This document shows positions 56,640 to 64,000 of a DNA stretch of 64,000 bases, one piece after another. The translations under genes and the position numbers were made by a program. Each line of letters starts with the position of its first letter. Position 1 is the stretch's first letter. The notes under the pieces were generated by a model. The model searched no databases and was not told the DNA's origin. It worked only from the letters and a program-made list of their open reading frames with translations. Origin of the DNA: Septoria linicola (lineage: Eukaryota > Ascomycota > Dothideomycetes > Mycosphaerellales > Mycosphaerellaceae). The stretch lies in the NCBI GenBank assembly GCA_024114885.1, contig CP099419.1, positions 744,001-808,000 of the forward strand, written 5' to 3'.

Positions 56640-58475
56640 ATGAAGCCTGCTACAGCCGTCTCGGCGGTTTCCGCAGCCCTCACATCGACTGTCAAGCTCA
56701 CCGAGAAGGTCTTCGAGATACGTGCCGTTGACAAACAGGCACGTAGCCTTCTCGAGACCATCAATGAGGTCAATGGCCAGCTGGACGTCGCTAAGGACTT
56801 GCGACGGCAGAAGTCCGGCCTGCTGACTGTGGTCGAGAAGAAGATGATGGATACGACGTTCCAAAGCACTGAACGAGCCATTGGTCATGTTGTTAAGCTT
56901 GTAGAGCCATGCCGAGTGGCTATGCAGACTACTGGAGGTGATGTGGGCTTAGGAACGCGCCTCATGTTTGTCCTGCGTGACTCTCCGAACATCCAAGTCA
57001 GCTTGACAAGACTCGGTCTAGCAAGCCAAAGCTTGCATACTGCACTCATCCTACGCTGCAGTCGAGAAGCGGTCAGCCCTCCACCAGTCTTGAGGTCCAC
57101 CTTGGAACCCAAGATGCCGCCATCCTACGAGGAAAGTCAATTCCTGACTGCAAGCCGAGCTAAGAACATGCTTCGCAAAGCAAGCAGCACTATCTCATGT
57201 GACGATGCTGGCGACTATGAGCGCATGCCAGGGAACAACATGCTCGCGAGCCTGCCAGAAGATGTCGACGAGACAGCTGATAGCGCCAGCATTTCATCTC
57301 ATACCCGGCGCCGGTCACGGTCTACTCAGAATGAGTTGTTCTTCGAAGACGCTGCCAGTACACACGATTGTTTTGCACCTAGGTATTCTGGCCAGTTCTT
57401 GCCGTTCTTGCCATACAGACCAGGGCCGTCGAGTACGGTCAGCGCTCAATTTGAGCCCGAAATTCCGACCATGTTGCGCCCAGGCTCTACGAGGTCGCCA
57501 TCAATTCCTGTTGCAAACGGATTCCCCGAGATCAGTATGTGGCGAGCACATGCTAACGCGGAGATGTACGGACGTGGTGTACATTTATCACCATATGAGA
57601 ATGAGCCAAGTAAGGGCACTGCGCAGGCCGCTGACACATCTGAGGCGCACGAGACCAGACAGGAAGCAGCACGAGCAGCAGCGTGGAACTCATCGCCTCC
57701 GCTTTGGGCAGCCGCGTATTGGAAGCCCATCAGACGACCAATGTCACTACCACAACCAGGTAGTATCAGAGCATATAATGCAAACAGTACAAAAGCATCG
57801 TTGGCGGAGCTTTCGGCGATGAAAAGCCCCGATCAGCATAGCACGTTCGCATTCCCGAGTAATCCTACAGACTTGACTCCCCGGCCTCTGTTTTTTGAGA
57901 TGGTGAAAATCGAAGACGGAGCCAAATCGACAGAAGCAATACAACGAGTGGAGGTGAACCTTACGAGCAAGCTCGCAGCAGATACTAAGCCAAAGGCAGC
58001 ACTTGAAAGTGAGTTTCCGGAAGTGATGCCATACGGAGGTCTCGAGCTTGCACTGCTGTACCCTTCGCACGAGCATCAAACGCCTCAAGCTGTCATGCCG
58101 GACAATCCATCTGTCGAGACAGCAAGGTCGATATCGATAGTGACTGGGGTTCCAGTCATGGTGATGAACGCGGCTCGACAGCATCGTCGTGAATCTGTTC
58201 GCGACGCACACAAGATACGACCCAAGTCTTCCCAGCCAGTCAGGTATGGATCGGGACTCATGCTCGCGGCAGAGACGGACACCAATAATCTAACCCACGC
58301 GCGTTGCGCATCGGAAGGAATTCGCCTGCGCTCTGCTACAGTGTCGCCTGTATCCTCTGTGAGCTCAGCCTCTTTGAAGCCGCCAGTAGTCCTTACTGGT
58401 CGGGCTAGAAGTCAGCGTTGGCGGGAAGCGCAATTTGAGAGGTTCGAGCAATTGCAGAAGTCGCAACCACAGTGA
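56640..58475 (+). CDS. Protein with fungal STAND/HeLo-like helical N-terminus and disordered tail
   Basis: A single exon encodes 611 residues. Residues ~1-145 form a helical region ('TVKLTEKVFEIRAVDKQARS', 'VEKKMMDTTFQSTERAIGHV', 'LMFVLRDSPNIQVSLTRLGL'). It resembles the N-terminal domains of fungal STAND or ankyrin-type signalling proteins, related to HeLo/SesA-like modules. Residues ~150-611 are rich in Ser, Pro, Ala and Arg with no folded domain seen, so they are probably disordered. No NACHT, NB-ARC or ankyrin repeat follows, so it is a stand-alone domain protein. Such proteins can act in cell-death or incompatibility signalling in fungi, but that is only family context. It has no signal peptide. 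The start MKPATAVSAV at 56,640 fits. Confidence 0.7.
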   Translation: MKPATAVSAVSAALTSTVKLTEKVFEIRAVDKQARSLLETINEVNGQLDVAKDLRRQKSGLLTVVEKKMMDTTFQSTERAIGHVVKLVEPCRVAMQTTGGDVGLGTRLMFVLRDSPNIQVSLTRLGLASQSLHTALILRCSREAVSPPPVLRSTLEPKMPPSYEESQFLTASRAKNMLRKASSTISCDDAGDYERMPGNNMLASLPEDVDETADSASISSHTRRRSRSTQNELFFEDAASTHDCFAPRYSGQFLPFLPYRPGPSSTVSAQFEPEIPTMLRPGSTRSPSIPVANGFPEISMWRAHANAEMYGRGVHLSPYENEPSKGTAQAADTSEAHETRQEAARAAAWNSSPPLWAAAYWKPIRRPMSLPQPGSIRAYNANSTKASLAELSAMKSPDQHSTFAFPSNPTDLTPRPLFFEMVKIEDGAKSTEAIQRVEVNLTSKLAADTKPKAALESEFPEVMPYGGLELALLYPSHEHQTPQAVMPDNPSVETARSISIVTGVPVMVMNAARQHRRESVRDAHKIRPKSSQPVRYGSGLMLAAETDTNNLTHARCASEGIRLRSATVSPVSSVSSASLKPPVVLTGRARSQRWREAQFERFEQLQKSQPQ

Positions 58476-58547
58476 AGCGTGCAAGATCTACAAGAGCGAA
58501 TTTGTTCCATATAACGTATCTCATCACTATCAGTCTCGCATTGCGCA

Positions 58548-59129
58548 CTAGTCCGCAACACCTTCAATTGTCGGCTTCACCAACACTTGTCGTCGAGACA
58601 ATGCCTCACCACGCTCATCAGCAGTCTTTCCGAATGCCGGCATCACGACAATATTGCCATCAGACTTCGACTTTTGCAAGACATCCCATTCAAAGTTGAA
58701 AGAGCTTCGCTGGGACATGATCAACAGACCAGTCTCGGAAGCCAACTTCAGCAGGTTCCTCAAGTGCTGTTCGGCCTCTTGCTTCTGTCCCGGCGACTTG
58801 AGCCAAGGCTCGAAAGTACTGGTGAGAGTATCGCCAACCGCTGATCCATTGAAGCTCAGATTGCGCTTGCCTGTGCTGTTCTTGGCGGCTTGAGGGTAGA
58901 GCAGGTGTGCGGTAAGGACTTTCCAGTACTGATAGCCTTGCAGCATAGCTGGGGATCGTTAGCACAGGTCATGTCATCATCGAGCTTCGCGCCATATTTG
59001 ATGAGCAGGTCGACAAGATGTTTGGGCTTATCGATCAGCAATTGCAGATCGTGCAGAATTCTCATCCTAGGGAACAGATTGTATGTTGAAGCATCAGCCA
59101 ACAGTTGGCAACCGATGTAACTAACATCG
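58548..59129 (-). CDS. Hypothetical protein, at least two exons, 5' end unclear
   Basis: The 3' exon (about 58,953-58,548) reads 'GYQYWKVLTAHLLYPQAAKN' and later 'EAEQHLRNLLKLASETGLLI' and 'VVMPAFGKTADERG'. It looks like a real conserved C-terminus with no family I can name. A CTAAC branch and CCCCAG acceptor lie just before it (about 58,954-58,966). An upstream frame (59,101-58,968, 'LLIDKPKHLVDLLIKYGAKL') is the likely 5' coding part, but no good donor or start codon is evident. Its 5' end nearly meets the plus-strand gene that follows. Confidence 0.4.
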
Positions 59130-59140
59130 GGTCATCGCAG

Positions 59141-60004
59141 TCGTACCTCATTCTTCCCGGGGGCCTGAGTAGTTCGCCTTATGTTCAAAAGCGTGCGAGA
59201 GCTCGCTATGAGCGAGGTGGCGATCTCCGCCTACAGAATGCCCAGGATTTGAGAGTGCTGCTCGCAGCTGAACCGTACGTATTTCTTGCTTAATGTGACC
59301 AGCTTTGATGCTAACATCTTGACAGACAACTTGCAGTGTGCCACGGGCTAGTCGTCGCTCGCACACAAAAGCTCCGGAGTGGGACAGAAGTGTATACTCT
59401 GCGATGCAGCCCAGTCAGCTATGGCTTGCTTTGTCGTGAGCTTTACAATCCCGAGAAGCATCAAGGCGAGACTATTATCAAAGACGACTATTCCGATACG
59501 ATGTGGGCGCTAGGTCAGGTGAATTGGATCATCCGTCGGGTACGTCTTCGAAAGCGTCTCACGATGCAGTACTGACTTCTACAGGGAGAGGCGGTATCAG
59601 CAGACGAAGGTGTCAAGCAGAAGTACCGTCACAAGCTGGACTTTACGAAGCCGGGTGCACCACAACATGCAACGATCCTCATGTCCTCACTGCCATCGCA
59701 CCAACTACCGTCCAGCATGAGAAGAGGGGGTGTGAAAAAAGTCTGTCAGATCGAGTTCGTGGTGGCTCCAGATCACCTAAAGCCCAAGAATCGCCATTGG
59801 TACAACAGAGGAAAGAAATACTATCGCGCTGAGTATGAGGTGCGAGCAATCATTGCAGCGGGTCTGAGCTTTCAAATCTGGGGCCAGGATGGACTCTTGA
59901 GCAAGAGCCATGATGAGATTGAGGTTCAATGGCAGCCAGTGGACGGGAAGGCGCCTCCACCGCCGCGACACAGTGTCGCACCAGATGGACTGTATCGGTA
60001 TTGA
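59141..60004 (+). CDS. Conserved fungal hypothetical protein, three exons seen, 5' end uncertain
   Basis: Exons: 59,141-59,274; 59,326-59,539; 59,585-60,004, with introns of 51 and 45 nt (both GTACGT...ACAG). A CTAAC branch and CAG acceptor at 59,121-59,140 suggest that an upstream exon with the start codon is still missing. The protein reads 'SYLILPGGLSSSPYVQK', then 'HGLVVARTQKLRSGTEVYTL', then 'LYNPEKHQGETIIKDDYSDT', then 'IEFVVAPDHLKPKNRHWYNR' and 'GKKYYRAEYEVRAIIAAG'. It resembles uncharacterised proteins that I recall from related fungi. No catalytic motif is evident. Confidence 0.6.
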
Positions 60005-61299
60005 GCTCAGATAGCACTTGCGATGTCAAACAGTCTTATTCAGTGCTGTTTTGCAAACCGTAGAGTCGTGCCGTGATATTTCGTCCTGAAGATTGGAGCC
60101 ACTTACAGTCGTATGGCACAGCATCGTTTGTTGAATCATGATAGAATCGTCACGCGACAACACGACACTAGCTCAGGAAACGGCAACCTTTCCCCACGAG
60201 ATGGATCCCATGGCATTCAGCTGGGTCGCAGCTGTCGAAGAACTGATCTGATTTCGCGAAGACCTTCGCTCATCTGACTTGACGCCTTGCAGTGAAATGA
60301 GAGCGGCATAGCGGCTAATGCAGCCTGATCGTCGACGCTAATGCATCAAAGATACACCGCCCCTCAAAGGCCTCGCGCAGTGTTCTCGTCTGACTGCGCT
60401 AGAGTCCGTGGCGTATGTACGACTCGCAGAGCGGGGTCTTTGGAAGCCCCATGCAATATTCATATCTCATTTGTCCAATCGTGAGCTTCGAATTGAGTGC
60501 GGCTGAGCTGTGCGTGCGAACAGATGCGGCTATGCCTCTTGCTCGGACGGAATCGTGCCTTGTGATACCAGTCTTCATGCTCGCGGCCTCCTTGAGACAA
60601 TGCCACGCGCGATCAATAGTTCGTACAGCACTTTCAGTCCACCGCTAGTGCGATCAGTGATGGGCAGGTCCGCGATGTCGGGAAGATGGAGGCCGCGATC
60701 TCAGCCTCGCCAGCCTCAACGCGAGGAACCGAAGATCTCAGCGGCCTGTCTTGCCAGTCTGGAGTCTATCGTGACTCACACTCCTGACTTCTGTCGCGCA
60801 TACACTTCTCTGTATGTCCGTGATACTGCGGAGTATGTAGCTTGAGTGAGGTATAGGCAGCAGGTGAAGTCCTTAAGAAATTGCCAAGGTTGTGGCAAGG
60901 CACCAAGGCTTTCGTGAACATTTCTCCAGAAACCTTGTCCATCCTGCTCAACCTCTCGATTCGTGGCATCGTGCGCCCGTCTCGATCATCAATACCAACG
61001 CAAGCCACGATGCAGGCCGCACTCCCGCAGGATGCGCCCAGGCTCTTGAGAGGCGAGGATGCCGCCGATATGTGTCGACACAGCAGTGGCTGAGCCCGAA
61101 GCTCCGTTTCTGGGGCCGTGATTGCACATCGCATCATACGACCAATTGTATTGCTACAACCGATGGAGTTGAGCTTGAGATCTTCCTCAGCCTGATGCGA
61201 GCACGACGGAACGCCCTTAGCGATGCTCGTCAGGCTATGTATATTGACACGCCGTGCTCCCTCTCTCCCCGATCGGGCAATTTCTGCCACTTGAACATA
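60005..61299. other. Intergenic, no gene seen
   Basis: Only chance-like frames occur. The long frame open from 60,892 is the upstream extension of the aspartic-protease-like ORF. Its first 136 codons lack a signal peptide and domain and are not counted. Confidence 0.5.
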
Positions 61300-62925
61300 A
61301 TGTCTTCCAGACTATGGGCGTTTGGCTTCTTGCTGTCTGTTCATGGACTTCTGGAGCTTCCAATCCATAACCAAGTCCGTGACATTGGCACTGGACACAA
61401 GTCGCTGCAGCGTGACGCAGAATCAAATCTAAAAAGACAGAGCCTGAGCGAGACCACTTTCTTCTCTCAACCGTGGTCAGTCGGCGGCAAATTTTACATC
61501 AATATTACTGTTGGCACGCCCCGGCAGGACCAGAGTGTTCGGCTATCCACTGGCAACGCTGACTCCTACTTCGCCTCGCCGAATTCTGAGCTCTGTAGAT
61601 CAGGACGCTGCAGAGGTGGCACATACCAGAGGACGGCATCGAGCACTTGTACTGTAGTTGAGGCAAGCCCTGGGTTCAACTTGACAAGCCAAGATGGAAG
61701 CGTGACGAGTGGTCCCTTTGTCAAAGACAACATTGGGATTGGCGGTGTCTTTGTAGAGGGCGTGCAATTTGCCATCGCGGAGGAGCGTATCTCGGCTATC
61801 CCTGTTGATACTGGCGTGCTAGGGCTCGGATACAACGCGACTGAAGCTGCGACTATGGCGATATATTCGAATTTCCCCGACATGATGGTATCGAGTGGGC
61901 TGTCCGCGAGCAAGCTCTTCTCTATGTTCTTAGGTGCTCGAGGCAAGTTGTGATCGCTGCACAGACTGGAGCTCTCGGGCCGACATATCTAATGTCTTTC
62001 AGATACCCTAGGAAGCATTTTGTTCGGAGGCATCGACGCCAGCAAGTACACCGGCGAACTCCAGACGCTCGATCTCATCCCTGCCGCATGGCCTTATACA
62101 CTCAGGAACGGTTCATCATCGACGGCGATCAGAGACTATCGAACCGCAATAACTCAAGCTGAATCTGAATCTGGTGGTGAAACAACCAAGCTCTGGGCTG
62201 GAGGCTCCGACGGCATCGCTCCTTACACGAGGAGCGATGCTTCTGTTCCAGTAGCGCTCAGCTCCACGGCCGAGAATCTGTTCTTGCCTTCAGAATACTA
62301 CGATCGATACATCATACCCAACTTTCCATTCCTCCTCGAAAACACTACCTGCAGCTGTGATTATGCGAATACCGATATGCGTCTGTGGCTAACCTTCGGC
62401 GGCAAGGCCAGAATTTCGCTCGAGACCAGCAAATTGCTCTCACCTTACATTGACACGAAGACAGGAGAGCCTCTGGCTTACCAGAACGGGACAGCCATGT
62501 GCATTCTCTCGATCATCCGCGACGAGCCCAAAGGTCAATACGCCTACCTTGTCGGCCACGCTGCGTTGTCGAGCATGTACGTAGTCTTCGACCAGGACAA
62601 CAACCAAGTCTCCATCGCACAAGCCGCCACCAACCCTCCCAGCGAATCCCAGATCATCGAAGTCGAGGCCGGCCCAGGTGGCGTGGCAAAGGCAATTGCC
62701 AGCGCCAGCAGTCTGCCAAGCAATACACCGTCAATCTCAACTCCTGCCTCTACTCCCACTCCAGGCTCGACAAGCAATACTGGGGCTATCGCTGGTGGAG
62801 TGGTTGGAGGCGTAGCCGGCCTCGCTCTCATCGGCGCTGCGGTCTTCCTTATCGTGCCTAGACGCAAATCCCGACCGATGAAGGTTGCCGGAATGAGGCA
62901 ATATGAGGTTGATCAAAGGTCGTGA
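61300..62925 (+). CDS. Pepsin-like aspartic protease homologue lacking both catalytic aspartates, membrane anchored
   Basis: Exon 1 is 61,300-61,942 and exon 2 is 62,003-62,925. The start MSSRLWAFGFLLSVHGLLEL at 61,300 gives a signal peptide. 'FYINITVGTPRQDQSVRLST' leads into the first active-site loop, but the expected D-T-G is S-T-G-N. After 'SILFGGIDASKYTGEL', where the second loop D-[ST]-G-T should be, the sequence is 'VALSSTAENLFLPSEYYDRY', again without Asp. The rest of the fold is kept ('VLGLGYNATEA', 'LVGHAALSSMYVVFDQDNNQ'). A Ser/Thr/Pro stalk and one membrane segment ('GVVGGVAGLALIGAAVFLIV') end in a short basic tail. It is therefore secreted to the surface and probably non-proteolytic. 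The intron 61,943-62,002 has a GCAAGT donor, and the only in-frame join uses it. Confidence 0.85.
61943..62002 (+). other. GC-AG intron in the aspartic-protease homologue
   Basis: The donor is AG|GCAAGT and the acceptor TTTCAG, with a TCTAAT branch. The nearby GT choices give the wrong phase, while the GC donor joins CGA G|AT ACC CTA in frame into SILFGGID. GC donors are a known minor class and typically have this AG|GCAAGT context. Confidence 0.7.
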
Positions 62926-63392
62926 TGAGGAAAGCACAAGTGATACGAATGAAGATGACGGCAGTAACAATACGGAACAGCGGTAATGAGGAGCTTCATG
63001 AGGCAGGTGGCAGACCAGCAGCACGCAGCGAACGAGGAGGAATATCGTGCTGCGAGGGGACAGGACTGATATCAGCAATCACGGGATTGTTTACCTTGAT
63101 GGACATACGAACTACTTTCAAATTTGGCCATTGATTTGATTTCACTTTTCATCTCTCGTAACTATATCGATGTATCGCCATAAACGCTGGTTGTTCAGCA
63201 TACTGGGCAATGACGACGCCTCATCAAAAGAATCTTTCGGAGATGCTGAACAAGGTCGCCTGCTTCCTGTTGCAAAGCGTCGACCAATGCTGAGCGTTCT
63301 GTCTCAGTACCTAGCAAATCGAAGATGTCTTGCTAAGTAGGACGAGACTTCTTGGCATGGTCTCTTTGTGGCCCATTCGATTGTGAGCAACC
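62926..63392. other. Intergenic, 3' ends converge
   Basis: The 467 bp between two converging genes contain no supported feature. Confidence 0.5.
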
Positions 63393-64000
63393 CTACGAAG
63401 CGAACTTCTCGTTGACCAACGAGATGCGGTATCTCGCCTTTCCAGCATCCATATCCACGATCGCCTTGTTGGCATCCTTCATCGGCACCTTCTGAATCCA
63501 AGGCTTGATCTTCTTGTCCGCAGCCAGCTTCAGCATCTCCTCGATCTCGTGTGGAGCACCAATCATGCTACCACCAAACTTGACACCCTTGGCGATGAAA
63601 GCAAAAGCGTTCATATCTGGAAGCTTATCCTCTGGAGCACCGACCTGGATGAAGGTACCCTTGACGCGGAGAAGCTGGAGGTACTTCATCAGAGGCATAG
63701 CTGGGGAGGAGACTGTGCAGATGATCAGGTCCAAGCTGCGAGCGTGCTTCTTGTTCCAGCCTTGCTCGTCCTCGGTCGCAATGTACTCATCGGCTCCCAT
63801 CTTGAGGACGTCCTCCTTCTTGTCGTTTCTTCGGGAAATGCCAACTACGCGGTCGGCTCCAAGAGCCTTTGCGAACAGCACACCAAAATGTCCAAGACCT
63901 CCGACACCGATGATACCAACACGCTTTCCAGGACCACAGCCGTTCTGCTTCAACGGACTGTACACGGTGATACCTCCGCACAACATGGGTGCTGCATCCT
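63393..64000 (-). CDS. Zinc-type alcohol dehydrogenase (cinnamyl-alcohol/Adh6-like), N-terminus outside window
   Basis: The frame is open to the window edge and gives the C-terminal ~200 residues. 'AAPMLCGGITVYSPLKQNG' leads into 'VGIIGVGGLGHFGVLFAKAL', the GxGGxG cofactor site. 'ISRRNDKKEDVLKMGADEYI' follows, and Ser-Arg-Arg after the second strand suggests NADP(H). 'FGGSMIGAPHEIEEML' and the 'ARYRISLVNEKFAS' end match the cinnamyl-alcohol dehydrogenase branch of medium-chain dehydrogenases. The zinc ligands and N-terminal half lie beyond 64,000. The family reduces aromatic and branched aldehydes with NADPH. Confidence 0.9.
   Translation of the reverse strand, partial: DAAPMLCGGITVYSPLKQNGCGPGKRVGIIGVGGLGHFGVLFAKALGADRVVGISRRNDKKEDVLKMGADEYIATEDEQGWNKKHARSLDLIICTVSSPAMPLMKYLQLLRVKGTFIQVGAPEDKLPDMNAFAFIAKGVKFGGSMIGAPHEIEEMLKLAADKKIKPWIQKVPMKDANKAIVDMDAGKARYRISLVNEKFAS

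Noticed and set aside
56219..56881. 220-codon minus-strand frame overlapping the STAND-like gene's 5' part.
   Set aside because: The plus-strand frame is far longer and shows a recognisable domain. The minus frame has Ser/Arg-rich chance composition.
61800..61820. The string VDTG in the aspartic-protease homologue as an active site.
   Set aside because: It lies about 75 residues after the first active-site loop in the segment leading to VLGLGY, a structural block of the family, not a catalytic loop.
1..64000. tRNA or rRNA genes.
   Set aside because: I looked for GGTTCGANTCC-type B boxes with a matching A box and for rRNA-like conserved strings and found none that fold. A covariance-model scan would be decisive.

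Overview
The window looks like a filamentous ascomycete chromosome, probably a Dothideomycete (the class is inferred from gene style, not proven). Genes carry short spliceosomal introns of about 45-60 nt with GT-AG borders and CTAAC-like branch sites. Peroxisomal enzymes end in PTS1 tripeptides. The left third is a repeat block mutated by a repeat-induced point mutation (RIP)-like process: CpA and TpG are almost gone, replaced by TpA, while CpG is kept.

Layout. 1-1,560: a mildly mutated Ty1/copia relic showing the RNase H end of pol. 1,561-20,868: a heavily mutated, CpA-depleted block. Its oldest layer holds the remains of a minus-strand coiled-coil protein gene (with a 33-bp tandem repeat encoding an 11-residue repeat) and a plus-strand serine-rich ORF. 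A plus-strand Gypsy chromovirus (4,810-18,594; 205-bp LTRs; target duplication ATAAC) inserted into that layer. A second, minus-strand Gypsy chromovirus (9,805-16,466; 172-bp LTRs; target duplication CTATA) inserted into the integrase region of the first. The inner element carries a relic antisense ORF between its chromodomain and its 3' LTR. The RIP block ends sharply near 20.87 kb.

21.3-32.1 kb: a small group of genes suggestive of secondary metabolism: a GT8-like glycosyltransferase divergent from an NRPS-like adenylation-thiolation-reductase enzyme, then an MFS transporter and an FAD-dependent monooxygenase. A degenerate CCCTAA-rich tract lies between the last two.

32.1-49.6 kb: a gene-poor, non-RIPed region. 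It has a Bax-inhibitor-1 family membrane protein with a mitochondrial-type leader (38.65-39.69 kb), a short spliced hypothetical gene (36.24-36.68 kb), a possible small Cys/His protein (33.57 kb), a family of dispersed ~28-bp motifs, and a ~245-bp tandem duplication.

49.7-55.1 kb: two peroxisomal beta-oxidation-type genes, an SCP-x-like thiolase (ends SRL) and a cytochrome b5-acyl-CoA dehydrogenase fusion (ends AKL). Both have CCTCGG hexamers upstream, like the FarA/FarB fatty-acid response element. Between them is a frame-disrupted 2EXR/F-box-like gene.

56.6-64.0 kb: a protein with a fungal STAND-type helical N-terminus and a long disordered tail, two poorly known spliced genes, an aspartic-protease homologue lacking both catalytic aspartates and using an apparent GC-AG intron, and the 3' part of a zinc-type alcohol dehydrogenase cut by the window end.

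Intron positions, frames and motifs were read by hand. No database search was possible.
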